Shown: positions 42,866-51,530 of the stretch, piece by piece
How the letters are laid out: the number at the start of each line of letters is the position of its first letter
How positions within the stretch are numbered: the stretch's first letter is position 1
Assembly (NCBI GenBank): GCA_038209195.1
Contig: JBBQXY010000002.1
Span: forward strand, 1 to 64,000
Reading direction: 5' to 3'
DNA length: 64,000 nucleotides
From: JBBQXY01 sp038209195
Lineage (GTDB): Bacteria > Chloroflexota > Ktedonobacteria > Ktedonobacterales > Ktedonobacteraceae
Program-made: the position numbers and the translations under genes
Notes under the pieces: model-generated
What the model was told of the DNA's origin: nothing
Databases searched by the model: none
Seen by the model: the letters and a program-made list of their open reading frames with translations, nothing else

Positions 42866-43087
42866 ATGGAAGAGCAGCAAATTCGAGATTTTGTGTACCG
42901 CGTTTCTCATGATGAGAAACTGCGCAGCGAACTGACCAGCAGCCCTGATGACGTGTTGGGGCGCGAGAGCTTTTCCCCCCGCGTGGCAGAGATTGTACGA
43001 AAGCTAGTCCCACACCTTGCTTTCAACACCGAGTTTGCGACACCTTCTTCCTGGTGGAAAATTTACACGTCTGCCATAGATGGATGA
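42866..43087 (+). CDS. Small ComX-like / RiPP-leader-like precursor peptide
   Basis: A 73-residue protein. Residues 1-50 look like a leader: a short amphipathic helix (QQIRDFVYRVSHDEKLRSEL), then SSPDDVLGR and a second helix (PRVAEIVRKLV). This recalls ComX pheromone precursors and Nif11/Os1348-type RiPP leaders. The tail (residues 51-73) contains Trp63-Trp64 ten residues from the end (SSWWKIYTSAIDG), a plausible site for tryptophan prenylation as in ComX. The start is ATG after AAAGGT. It overlaps the next gene by 8 bp (stop at 43085, next start at 43080), so translation is coupled. The immediate neighbour is a ComQ-like prenyl synthase and then a sensor kinase. Identity as a pheromone is inference from context; no clear sequence homology can be claimed by eye. 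Confidence 0.65.
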   Translation: MEEQQIRDFVYRVSHDEKLRSELTSSPDDVLGRESFSPRVAEIVRKLVPHLAFNTEFATPSSWWKIYTSAIDG

Positions 43088-44126
43088 CAATACTCGTTCG
43101 CACGTAGCTCAGTTAGCCGCTCAACAGCTCCTTCTTGTTGAGCGGCTTCGCATTTTTTTAGCAGCACTCCAAAGTGACTTGCGTGCTGACGTTGAACGTG
43201 CGCTGGCATCTGAAGGGAAATTATTATTTCCAACAGCCAAAGAAGACGTTGCTCAAGCCTCCCGCATTGCTGGTTCCTGGTCGCTTTTAACGTTCCTGGT
43301 GGCTCAAACGGTTATGCCTGAAATCGATCTTGCGTATGCCAGTAACGTTGCTATAGCGACCGAATGTTTTATTTGTGCCCTTGATCTGCTGGATGATATA
43401 GAAGATGATGATCAGACACCGATAGTCCAAACTTTGGGCATTGCCCGCACGCTGAATGTCTCGACCGCGCTCTTAACGTTGGCGCAACAGGCTCTCCTCT
43501 CGCTATCCCAATACCATGTTCCAAGTGAACGCATAGTACTACTGCTTGATACCCTCCAAGCTTGTACGTTAGCGGCTGTGGTCGGTCAGCACAGAGACAT
43601 CCTGGCCGAACAACAGCCAGCGCAAGATTTTACTGAGCATGATTGTATAGAAATTGCTCGTGGGAAGGCAGGTTCGCTGATGCGCCTGGCTTTTCTATTT
43701 GGCGCGATTTGTGCTGGCGCGGATGAACAGACCCTTGACCAATGTTCCACACTAGGTGAACTTCTGGGGATAGCCCATCAACTTGACAATGATGCTCACG
43801 ACTTGTATTATCTACTACAAGGTTATCCTTCCATTGAAACGCTTGCAGCAGGAACGAATACCACTTCACCTGCCGTGAAAACAGACCTGGCACGAAGTAA
43901 GAAGACGCTACCGGTTGTGCTTGCCGCTCATAGCGAAGAGGTTCTTCAAGGAAATGCATTGCCAGCCGATGAAAAGAAACAAGTGCATCAACGCGCACTA
44001 CTTGATGGAATAATTACAACTTGGGGCATTTTTCTCCTGTATCGTGAGCGAGCACGTGACAGTTTACGGGAGATTGAGACTCATTTGCCGCTTAGTCCAT
44101 TACTGAGACTACTTTTAGGTTTATAG
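43080..44126 (+). CDS. ComQ-like polyprenyl-synthase-fold enzyme
   Basis: A 348-residue all-helical protein of the isoprenyl synthase fold. The first aspartate-rich motif is intact: DDIED at 105-109 within CALDLLDDIEDDD. A GQHRDI segment at 169-174 and KAGSLM at 196-201 match the corresponding GQH-D and K-x-GSL region of ComQ. The second aspartate motif reads NDAHD (237-241) where chain-elongating synthases have DDxxD, consistent with a peptide prenyltransferase such as ComQ rather than a housekeeping synthase. It would use a prenyl diphosphate with Mg2+ to modify a Trp of the adjacent peptide. It is translationally coupled to the peptide gene and followed 67 bp later by a membrane sensor kinase. 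Ordinary prenyl diphosphate synthesis is the alternative. Confidence 0.8.
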   Translation: MDDNTRSHVAQLAAQQLLLVERLRIFLAALQSDLRADVERALASEGKLLFPTAKEDVAQASRIAGSWSLLTFLVAQTVMPEIDLAYASNVAIATECFICALDLLDDIEDDDQTPIVQTLGIARTLNVSTALLTLAQQALLSLSQYHVPSERIVLLLDTLQACTLAAVVGQHRDILAEQQPAQDFTEHDCIEIARGKAGSLMRLAFLFGAICAGADEQTLDQCSTLGELLGIAHQLDNDAHDLYYLLQGYPSIETLAAGTNTTSPAVKTDLARSKKTLPVVLAAHSEEVLQGNALPADEKKQVHQRALLDGIITTWGIFLLYRERARDSLREIETHLPLSPLLRLLLGL

Positions 44127-44193
44127 GAGATGTCTGACCTGGCATCTGCATTTGGTAGGAGTAAGTGGTGTGGCTTACGCGAGAGGAAGTTGT

Positions 44194-47127
44194 ATGAGAA
44201 ATATCTCCTGGACGCAGGCCAGGGTTGGACGCTTCTTAATAATCCTCGTGGCTCTGGTATTCTATACATTCTTATTATATTTTGATGCCTCACGATATTT
44301 CCCTCGCGCTTTTCCAGGAAGTTCTTCTTTTTCCTGGCTCAACTGGTTAAGCTTTGATTTTTCCGCTTTAGTGGCATTATTTTTTTGGGCAGTGGGAGCA
44401 TTAGTTTGGCTTTTCGCTCGTCACCGCCAGGTTGCTCTATTACTTTTCAGCTTCTGTTTAGCCATGATGGCCACTTTTGCGGTAGAAAATGCTGCGGCAT
44501 CAAATGATTCTGCCTCATCATTAATTGGAGCAGGAGCTAGTGCTATAGCTCTCCTGCTTTTTTCAGCTTTGTTGCTGGTTTTCCCGCGCAACTTTCTCGC
44601 ATTTCCGCAGCAAGACGAGCTATCAGGAACATCAGAAACACGTTCAAGAGGTCAACGTCAACATCCGAAGCAATATTATATCGCACTAGGTTTACGAGGG
44701 TATCTCATTGCGCTCGTTTTGTTGTGTGTTAGTAGTCTTATCTTCTCGGCTTTTGGTTCCTTCCTCCCGTTGCCATTAGTAAATGTGCTCAATATTCTTG
44801 ATTATATTTACAGGTTGATGACTATGGTAGGCCTCCTGGTCACTATTCTCATGTCCTATTTCTCATCCTATTCTGTGCGAGAGCGTCAACAACGCCGCCT
44901 ATTTGTGATTGGGGTTATTCTGTCTGTTGCCCCTTTTTTATTGCTCTCATTTATACCAGCAGTTTTACAGTTCTCACCCCAATACGTCGCTGACAGTGAG
45001 GTAACGACCATTCCTATTGTGCTGTTTCCGCTTGCCCTGGGTTATACCATTTTGCGCTACCAGATATTAGTCTTTGATATGTACATTCGCCGTGCGGCTG
45101 CATGGATGGTTGGCGTAGTGGGTTTAACGTTTCTGGGCTATCTGGTAGTGACAATTGGCAGCGTTATTTTGTCGAAAACCATCTCATCCTACGTCGTCTT
45201 TGTCGTGGTCGCCATGGCCCTGCTCTCGCCATGTATCTGGTGGTTGGCAAAGCTAGTGACGGAACGCCTCTTCTTCAGCGAAATTTTACACTATCGGACG
45301 CTGATTGATGGCCCTGATATTATGTCGAGTGAAACATTCGACCTCAATGAAGCGGCGCGTTTACTCACCGTTGCCGCTGTTAATACCTTTGAAACGCAGG
45401 AAGTATGCTTATTTGTTTTGGATGAGGATACTGGCTGTTTCCAAATATATCCTCCGCTCACAGAAAAAGACTCCCATGATGCCGCGCGTCGCGACCTGGC
45501 ACAACAACTATTGCAGACAGTGAAAATCCCTTCCCACGAGGGATTTGCTTGGCTGGATGCTAATGAGCCTTTCCTGATAAACCTGGCCGTCGCTCATCGT
45601 CCTTTGCTGCTTAGCGAGGCAATGAAAGCAGACGGTGAGGTATCGCTTGGCCTGGGTCGGTATTTAGCAGGTACCACAGTTCTCAATAGTGCTGAACCCC
45701 TCCTTGCAGCCGTACAAGCCCAGGGGAGGATGATTGGTATACTAGCCTTGGGCAAACGAGGAGATCGTCAACTCTATGCAGGCCCAGACTTTGAGGCCAT
45801 CTTTCACATGTTGGCACGTTTCTCTCCTGTCTTGGAGATAGCACGGCTGTATGTGAAGGAGAGTCAGCACGTTGCTATCCTCAATACACTCTATAGTGCT
45901 AATACCTTGACCATCAAAGATTATGAGACAATCGAAGAGGTTGCGAGTGCCTATACAAAAATTGCCGCGGATGCCACTACGACTGGGGCAAGTCTCTGGT
46001 TGTATAACCAGCAAGACAACAAGGTACATTTTGTGACGTACGCGGGTTCTGGTCCGCGCTTGATGAGCCAGCAACCAACGATGTCGCTCCATGAGATGGA
46101 TTGGGCACCGTGGTTTTATCATGGGAAGGGCAAGCAGGCATGGAATGGCGATGCGACCAACGTTCCTTCGTGCCTAGAACAGGCTCCGTATTTCCCTGTG
46201 GCTTGGATTCCGCTGTACCGCGGTAAACAACCACTAGGACTGCTCACGTTGACGTATGACCGTCCACATCTTTTTTCGCAAGAAGAGAAGCGGGTGCTGG
46301 AGATGTTTGCCAGGCAATGTGCCGTAGCACTGGAAAATGCTAGTATTACGATAGAGCTGCGTGCCGCTTATGAGCGCCAAAAAGAGTTAGATACCCTGAA
46401 GGATCAGTTTATCATTACGGCATCCCATGAGCTGCGCACGCCACTTACGGCTGTCTTGGGCTATATTGAACTGCTAGCAGCCTATAATTCCAGTCTTTCT
46501 TTAGAAACACGGGCTGATTTTATTGCCAAGGCCCATCATGGCTGTGATGAATTAGCACTGATGGTGAATAACATCATGGACGCCAGCCGCGTGCAACTTG
46601 ACGCTGAGAACATCAAGTTGAGTAAGCTATCACTGGGTGAACCCATCACACATGTTCTGGAAATTCTCGAAGCTATGACGAAGCGGGAACAGCGCACTGT
46701 ACTGGTAAGCATACCCGCTGAGGTAAGTGTGATGGCGAATGCGATACAATTGCGCCAGGTCTTATTAAATTTAATGAGTAATGCCCTTAAATATTCGCCG
46801 CAAAGCAGTACCATTGAGATTACCTGCGAGACCGATGATGAGCATGTGTTAATACGGGTACATGACCACGGACTTGGTGTACCAGTAGAAGATCAACTTC
46901 ACCTGTTTGAACGTTTTGTCCGCCTTGAACGCGACATGAATAGCCCTGTGCGCGGTGCAGGTTTGGGTTTGTATATTTGTAAACAATTAGTGGTTGCGAT
47001 GGGAGGAGAAATCTGGGTGGAAAGCAGTGGTATCCCCGGAGAAGGCAGTAGTTTTGTTTTCAAACTCAAGCGCGGTACCCGTGGCTCAGATACGAATAAG
47101 CTTGCATTAGAGCACCAGGAAGTATAG
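44194..47127 (+). CDS. Multi-TM sensor histidine kinase (ComP-like N-terminus)
   Basis: A 977-residue kinase. The first ~355 residues hold about ten membrane helices, including the sensor segment that in ComP-type receptors reads PLxxxYxI...D..IRR; here it is FPLALGYTILRYQILVFDMYIRR (landmarks only). Two GAF-like domains follow (about 395-560 and 575-720). The HisKA domain has the phospho-acceptor His near residue 743 in ASHELRTPL. The HATPase domain has the N box NLMSNALKYS, G1 DHGLGVP and G2 GAGLGLYI. The kinase core is the HisKA type, whereas Bacillus ComP is HisKA_3. ATG 44194 is used because GAGAGGA lies upstream. No response regulator is adjacent; the next gene is a small MarR-like regulator. 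Confidence 0.9.
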   Translation: MRNISWTQARVGRFLIILVALVFYTFLLYFDASRYFPRAFPGSSSFSWLNWLSFDFSALVALFFWAVGALVWLFARHRQVALLLFSFCLAMMATFAVENAAASNDSASSLIGAGASAIALLLFSALLLVFPRNFLAFPQQDELSGTSETRSRGQRQHPKQYYIALGLRGYLIALVLLCVSSLIFSAFGSFLPLPLVNVLNILDYIYRLMTMVGLLVTILMSYFSSYSVRERQQRRLFVIGVILSVAPFLLLSFIPAVLQFSPQYVADSEVTTIPIVLFPLALGYTILRYQILVFDMYIRRAAAWMVGVVGLTFLGYLVVTIGSVILSKTISSYVVFVVVAMALLSPCIWWLAKLVTERLFFSEILHYRTLIDGPDIMSSETFDLNEAARLLTVAAVNTFETQEVCLFVLDEDTGCFQIYPPLTEKDSHDAARRDLAQQLLQTVKIPSHEGFAWLDANEPFLINLAVAHRPLLLSEAMKADGEVSLGLGRYLAGTTVLNSAEPLLAAVQAQGRMIGILALGKRGDRQLYAGPDFEAIFHMLARFSPVLEIARLYVKESQHVAILNTLYSANTLTIKDYETIEEVASAYTKIAADATTTGASLWLYNQQDNKVHFVTYAGSGPRLMSQQPTMSLHEMDWAPWFYHGKGKQAWNGDATNVPSCLEQAPYFPVAWIPLYRGKQPLGLLTLTYDRPHLFSQEEKRVLEMFARQCAVALENASITIELRAAYERQKELDTLKDQFIITASHELRTPLTAVLGYIELLAAYNSSLSLETRADFIAKAHHGCDELALMVNNIMDASRVQLDAENIKLSKLSLGEPITHVLEILEAMTKREQRTVLVSIPAEVSVMANAIQLRQVLLNLMSNALKYSPQSSTIEITCETDDEHVLIRVHDHGLGVPVEDQLHLFERFVRLERDMNSPVRGAGLGLYICKQLVVAMGGEIWVESSGIPGEGSSFVFKLKRGTRGSDTNKLALEHQEV

Positions 47128-47276
47128 TGCTCCTGTAAACATTCCTAGAATTATGGAGTTACTACACGGGACATTACCCATCATTCTCCTGCACAACGTC
47201 TTTGAGACGAATACGTGAGTTGGTCAATCCTTAGAGGATCACCAATAGAACAATTATTTGCAGGAGAATACAACAT

Positions 47277-47543
47277 ATGACAACCATGCGTCGGGAAACC
47301 GTTAGTGTCACTCCACGCCAGCTAGAGATACTTACCCTTCTATCAGGTCGCGATCACTGGCTAGTGGGTGAAATTGCAACAGCACTCAAAGTTAGCTCCG
47401 CGGCAGCGACAAAAGCAATTGCGCGTTTGGAGCGTAAGGGGCTAGTAGTACGAGCAATCGATATGATGGATCGCCGTTGTGTGAACGTGAGCCTTACACG
47501 CTCAGGGAGCGAGACTGCCCGCCGACTCGCCCAGAATGTATAG
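47277..47543 (+). CDS. Short MarR-like winged-helix regulator
   Basis: An 88-residue winged helix-turn-helix protein. ITLTLLSGRDHW-like helix 1 is followed by VGEIATALKVSSAAATKAIARLERKGLV (the HTH), then the wing DMMDRRCVNVSLT and a short terminal helix. It lacks the dimerisation helices of full MarR proteins, so it may be a monomeric or minimal DNA-binding protein. It follows the sensor kinase by 149 bp on the same strand, with its own AGGAG ribosome-binding site. A functional link to the kinase is possible but not shown. Confidence 0.82.
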   Translation: MTTMRRETVSVTPRQLEILTLLSGRDHWLVGEIATALKVSSAAATKAIARLERKGLVVRAIDMMDRRCVNVSLTRSGSETARRLAQNV

Positions 47544-47582
47544 GAATTGCGTATTACACATACTACCGCCCACAAAAGTTTT

Positions 47583-47645
47583 GTTCGCCTATGTAATGTG
47601 GGTCTGATAGCCTTCGGCTATCAGACCCACATTACATAGGCGAAC
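47583..47645. terminator. Perfect 30-bp palindrome between converging genes
   Basis: Arms 47583-47612 and 47616-47645 match perfectly around a TTC loop, between the MarR-like gene and the ECF sigma gene. On the minus strand the sequence AAAACTTTTG follows, a weak T tract. Confidence 0.85.
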
Positions 47646-47659
47646 AGGCTCGATGAAAT

Positions 47660-48298
47660 TCAGGAGGCTTTGACGTAGCCCCTATCTTTGGCATACTGCC
47701 AGAGCGAACGTTGCAATTGGCGACGCGCACGGGATATTCGGCTCATTACTGTGCCTATCGGTATATTTAATGCTTCAGCAATCTCTTTGTATGATAAGCC
47801 TTCGATATCGGCGAGGATGACTGCTATGCGAAAATTCGGCGGCAGGTCATTGAGCGCGTTATGAACATCTTCATCTAAATAGTGGCTCAGTACTTCTTCC
47901 TCCGCCCCCGCACTGAGTTCCTGCCCGCTTAAATCCTTGATGCGGTTATAAATATAGAAATCTTCTCCCTCGGGTAGCGATGCTGTTGAAGGATGAGTAG
48001 CCTGTTTGCGATAGCGATTAATCGCGGATGTATTTAAGATGCGGAAAAGCCAGGCACGTAAATTGGTGCCAGGTTGATAGGTATGGGCAAAACGAAATGC
48101 TTTGAGCATCGTCTCTTGTACCAGGTCTTCGGCTTCTTGCTGACTGCTCATCATGCGCCGCGCAGTACGGTATAGACTATCGAGTTGAGCCAGGACTCCT
48201 GCCTCAAAATCTTCAGTTTGTTTCTGTTCAGTATCTGTCAACTGCTCTTTTGGTTCCGGTATGGTCTCTTCCGGTTCCACGATTGGCTGTTCCGACAT
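47660..48298 (-). CDS. ECF sigma factor, SigR-like
   Basis: A 212-residue sigma-70 family factor with only regions 2 and 4. Region 2 shows EAEDLVQETMLKAFRFAHTYQPGTNLRAWLFRIL, and region 4 shows LPPNFRIAVILADIEGLSYKEIAEALNIPIGTVMSRI. About 35 acidic N-terminal residues precede it. The ATG follows GAGGAG. It is transcribed away from a small zinc-binding anti-sigma gene with exactly the ligand spacing of RsrA. This supports a role in disulfide or oxidative stress like Streptomyces SigR, although the pair is divergent here, not co-transcribed. Its stop lies 14 bases from a long palindrome. Confidence 0.92.
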   Translation of the reverse strand: MSEQPIVEPEETIPEPKEQLTDTEQKQTEDFEAGVLAQLDSLYRTARRMMSSQQEAEDLVQETMLKAFRFAHTYQPGTNLRAWLFRILNTSAINRYRKQATHPSTASLPEGEDFYIYNRIKDLSGQELSAGAEEEVLSHYLDEDVHNALNDLPPNFRIAVILADIEGLSYKEIAEALNIPIGTVMSRISRARRQLQRSLWQYAKDRGYVKAS

Positions 48299-48354
48299 GC
48301 AAAACTCCTCGCTTGTGGTCGTCCAGTACCTTTGCAGTATATCGCACTCTGAAT

Positions 48355-48384
48355 GGGAATGAAACCCCCCCTCAGTATGTTAGA
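48355..48384 (+). promoter_or_regulatory. SigR-type promoter candidate for the anti-sigma gene
   Basis: GGGAAT and GTTAGA are separated by exactly 18 bp, matching the GGGAAT-N18-GTT consensus known for SigR. It lies 49 bp upstream of the anti-sigma ATG, pointing to negative feedback. Confidence 0.55.
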
Positions 48385-48432
48385 ATGTACAGAATATATG
48401 ACGGACGAGCCAGTGCAGGAGGATAAAGAATC

Positions 48433-48735
48433 ATGAACTGTTATGAAAGTATCGCTCGTCTTCATCTCTATATTGGTCGGGAACTCAACACGGAAGAGGT
48501 CGCTGTTGTCCAGCAACATCTTACAAATTGTCCATTATGTGAATGTCGCTTTCAATTTGATATGAAAGTGCAACGACTTATCCACGAGCGGTGTACTATC
48601 GAACAGGCACCCGCGCACCTGCGCGAGGCTGTATTACGAGTAGCACGTTCGCCCATTGGTGAGTCAGTCGAACTTGATCCCGCAGTAGCGATGGAGATTC
48701 GAGCCGATTTGGCAGAGCTGGAGGACTGTGAGTAG
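48433..48735 (+). CDS. RsrA-like zinc-binding anti-sigma factor
   Basis: A 100-residue zinc anti-sigma factor. Cys3, His29, Cys33 and Cys36 are spaced 26-4-3, identical to the zinc ligands Cys11-His37-Cys41-Cys44 of Streptomyces RsrA, with the HLTNCPLC core. Residues 50-70 form the helix region APAHLREAVLRVAR that normally contacts the sigma factor. The acidic tail (SVELDPAVAMEIRADLAELE) is unusual. In the RsrA model, thiol oxidation releases zinc and frees the sigma factor. The ATG follows CAGGAGGA. It is divergent from the ECF sigma gene, with a SigR-like promoter between them. Confidence 0.85.
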   Translation: MNCYESIARLHLYIGRELNTEEVAVVQQHLTNCPLCECRFQFDMKVQRLIHERCTIEQAPAHLREAVLRVARSPIGESVELDPAVAMEIRADLAELEDCE

Positions 48736-48869
48736 TTTTGTGCAGACACGCTCACAGTCCAAGCCCAATGACAACAAAATTGCACCACTGCTAGTATTAG
48801 CAGTACCTCACTTTTGGTCAGCAGAAGCGCAAGGCCGGAAAGCGACAGTAGACTATTGTCAGGTCGTGT

Positions 48870-49589
48870 TTACACGCTGATCCCTAGGGTAAAAAAGTGA
48901 TTCAGGGAAGGTAGGAGGTTGAAGAAAATACATACGCCGGCAAAGATCATTACGATACCTGTGCCAATTTCGATTTTCCCTAGATGTGGCTTGAGCCATT
49001 TTAACCCTCTACTGAGTTGATCTACGCCCAGTCCTAAGAGCAAAAACGGTAAGCCGAGACCAAGCGAATAGACCAGTAAGAGGGTGACACCTTGGCGCAG
49101 CGTTGCCGCGCTGGCTGCTAGGCTCAGAATCGGGCCGAGGATAAGGCCGACGCAAGGCGTCCAGCCGATGGCGAAGATGATGCCGAAGAGCAGAGAGGCA
49201 TAGTAACTGGGACGGCTGGGATGAAATTCAAAGCGTTTTTGCAAGTAAAGCCAGGGTATTTTCAGAATGCCGATCATTTGCAGTCCAAAAAGGATCAGGA
49301 CGATGCCGCCAATTTGGCGAAGCAGAAATTGGTAGCTGCGTAAAAAACTGCCCACCGTGCTGGCAGTTGCTCCCAGAGATACAAAAGCCAGAGTGAACCC
49401 AACGACGAACGTCAATGCATGCAAAAAAGTGTTCAGACGGCTGCCTAAAGTATGCTGATCGGCTTGATAGACGCTATGCCCCACTAATTGAGCTAAGTAT
49501 ATTGGAACCAGTGGCAAAACGCATGGTGAGAGGAATGAGGCCAATCCAGCGAGAAACGCGAACCCCAGACTGATCTGCGATAAATTCAT
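48870..49589 (-). CDS. ccdA: Cytochrome c biogenesis / thiol-disulfide transporter CcdA
   Basis: A 239-residue membrane protein with six helices. The two conserved cysteines lie in FLSPCVLPLVP (helix 1) and IGWTPCVGLILGP (helix 4), the hallmark of CcdA. It passes reducing equivalents from cytoplasmic thioredoxin to extracytoplasmic partners for cytochrome c maturation or disulfide reduction. No thioredoxin-like partner or cytochrome gene is adjacent. Its promoter candidate lies just upstream. Its nearness to the SigR/RsrA-like pair fits a redox theme but may be chance. Confidence 0.95.
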   Translation of the reverse strand: MNLSQISLGFAFLAGLASFLSPCVLPLVPIYLAQLVGHSVYQADQHTLGSRLNTFLHALTFVVGFTLAFVSLGATASTVGSFLRSYQFLLRQIGGIVLILFGLQMIGILKIPWLYLQKRFEFHPSRPSYYASLLFGIIFAIGWTPCVGLILGPILSLAASAATLRQGVTLLLVYSLGLGLPFLLLGLGVDQLSRGLKWLKPHLGKIEIGTGIVMIFAGVCIFFNLLPSLNHFFTLGISV

Positions 49590-49632
49590 ACCCTGCTGTC
49601 ACTCCTGCTAACTCACAATCTCTTCCTGAAAT

Positions 49633-49661
49633 AGTATAGCGCGAAAGTGCAGTCTGCACAA
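49633..49661 (-). promoter_or_regulatory. Predicted promoter for ccdA
   Basis: Minus strand TTGTGC and TATACT separated by 17 bp, about 45 bp upstream of the ccdA ATG and next to the stop of the HEAT-repeat gene. Confidence 0.5.
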
Positions 49662-49662
49662 G

Positions 49663-51417
49663 CTACAATTCGTACAGGAGAGGATATTTGGCAAGCCATT
49701 TCTTCAGCAACAGCCGCGCGGATGTGCATAGTTCGTCTTCATTATGTTTTACTGGGCTGCTAAAGGCAGCGAGTTCTTGGATACAATAGAGAACGATAGC
49801 ATCAGCAGTGGTGGACAGTGGGTCTAGGGCATCGAGAGCGTTAAGCGCGGTAATAGCTACCAGTTCGTCGGAGTCCAATAACGCCTCGAGCAGAGCGGGA
49901 ATAGCCCAATGAGCAGCAACTTGTCCCAGGATAAAAGCGATACATGCCCGTACACCGCTATCAGTGTCATGATGCAAGAGGTACAGCAGTTGCGCATGAA
50001 GTGTTGGTGGTTGATTGTCCAACATGCAGAGTAGTTCTATAGCGCGTTGGCGCACCCAAGCATGAGGACTTGCCAGCAACCGCAAAGGCGTTCCATCCTG
50101 GTTGATCGCGGCGCAAATAGCCGTGTTTGCGGGCAATTTCCTCCGCGTGCGTGTCTGCCAAACGAGGTAAGCCAGTGAATCAAGTGCTGTAACCTGTACC
50201 TCTTCATTGGGTTGTGCTAGTACATAGAGCAGCCATTGCACCACTTTTTCGCGTATAGGAAGACGCAAAACACCATGCAGTAAGCGCAATGCCTCGATAG
50301 CTTCAATCTGGCCTAGGTGCTCACAATTCTGTAGTGCTATACCCAGCACTGCCGTCACATATTCTCCCCCTATAGCTGCCAAAGTATAACCAGCTTGCCG
50401 CCGTACAGTCGAACGTGTTGCTTGTAAAAGCGGTAGGATGTTAGCTGAAAACATATGTTGCCGCAGGATTAGACGTATAGCTTTGTGCTGTGCCATCTCT
50501 TCCAAGGCCAGAAGGGCAGCGATTTGCACAGACGGTATACAAGAAGCAAGCAAGGGGAGTAGCAAGAGCAGCGTGGATGGCTGGACAATAGCGCCTAGTG
50601 TGCGCGCCGCAAGTTGGCTGATCTCTGTATTTTCGTCGGTGAGTGCGGCGAGCAGTAGACGAGTTAATTGTTCGTGTTGTTGGGGGTTAAGGTGTGTTGG
50701 CGGCTCCGTTGCCAGAATAAAGATTGTTGCCTTACAAACTTCGCCTGTTGTGTTTTCGGCCAATAGCTTCATGAGCACTTCAATGCCGCTACTATCCCCG
50801 CTACGTAATAACGTGTAGGAAGCTGCGAGCCGAACAGATATCGGTTCCTGTGTGCTTTGGCAGATACGCAGTGCTGCTCGGGTTGACTCTTGCAATGGTT
50901 CGTTACTTGTCAGATTGGCTAAGGCCATTGCCGCGGCGTAGCGCGTTGTCTCCCACGGTGCCGCCAGCCCATCACATAACAGCGCTTCGTAGCAGGAATC
51001 CGATTGCGCATCAACCGCTTCTATGACACTGGTCCAGAGTACGGGGCCAGCGGGTTGAGAAATGGCAGGGTGTTGTAGCAGTGCATCGAGCGAAAGGTTT
51101 GCGTCCTGGCAGAGGTGAATGAGCAAACGGCTGCACTGTTCGTATTGCAGGGGCCATCCGGGCCAGGGTGGCGAAATAAGTTCAGGGTAGTGATGCAGTG
51201 TGCTTAACAACAATGGCAGCACAGCGGAACCCTGGCGAGCCAAATAGCGTGTAGCACGCAAGCGCGTATCAAAAGCAGTTTCGGGGCCAAGCAAAAGGGT
51301 CAAGGCCTTGAGGGTACGTTCTTGCCTGGCTGTGTTATATGGAAAATGCCGCCCCTTGGGCTGCTCTGAGGGTAAGCGATTCGAAAGTTGTCGTCTGTTG
51401 CTATATTCACTAATCAT
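49663..51417 (-). CDS. HEAT-repeat protein
   Basis: A 584-residue alpha-solenoid. Repeats of about 35 residues with the D-x-x-V-R/A-x-x-A-A-x-x-L pattern run from residue 50 to the end, for example ENTEISQLAARTLGAIV, IQIAALLALEEMAQ and DSGVRACIAFILGQVA. There is no catalytic domain, signal peptide or membrane helix. Such proteins act as scaffolds for protein-protein contacts. It lies 113 bp downstream of a Ser/Thr kinase on the same strand, so it may be a partner or substrate of that kinase. The ATG is preceded by no strong ribosome-binding site. Confidence 0.88.
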   Translation of the reverse strand: MISEYSNRRQLSNRLPSEQPKGRHFPYNTARQERTLKALTLLLGPETAFDTRLRATRYLARQGSAVLPLLLSTLHHYPELISPPWPGWPLQYEQCSRLLIHLCQDANLSLDALLQHPAISQPAGPVLWTSVIEAVDAQSDSCYEALLCDGLAAPWETTRYAAAMALANLTSNEPLQESTRAALRICQSTQEPISVRLAASYTLLRSGDSSGIEVLMKLLAENTTGEVCKATIFILATEPPTHLNPQQHEQLTRLLLAALTDENTEISQLAARTLGAIVQPSTLLLLLPLLASCIPSVQIAALLALEEMAQHKAIRLILRQHMFSANILPLLQATRSTVRRQAGYTLAAIGGEYVTAVLGIALQNCEHLGQIEAIEALRLLHGVLRLPIREKVVQWLLYVLAQPNEEVQVTALDSLAYLVWQTRTRRKLPANTAICAAINQDGTPLRLLASPHAWVRQRAIELLCMLDNQPPTLHAQLLYLLHHDTDSGVRACIAFILGQVAAHWAIPALLEALLDSDELVAITALNALDALDPLSTTADAIVLYCIQELAAFSSPVKHNEDELCTSARLLLKKWLAKYPLLYEL

Positions 51418-51530
51418 TTACTTACACGCTGCTTTCCAGGTTAGTAGATAGTACTCTCTTTTATTTATACCAATCCCTACCAAATGTGGAAGGTGGAGGA
51501 GGCAGGAAGTGAGGCTGGAGTAAGATCGTG

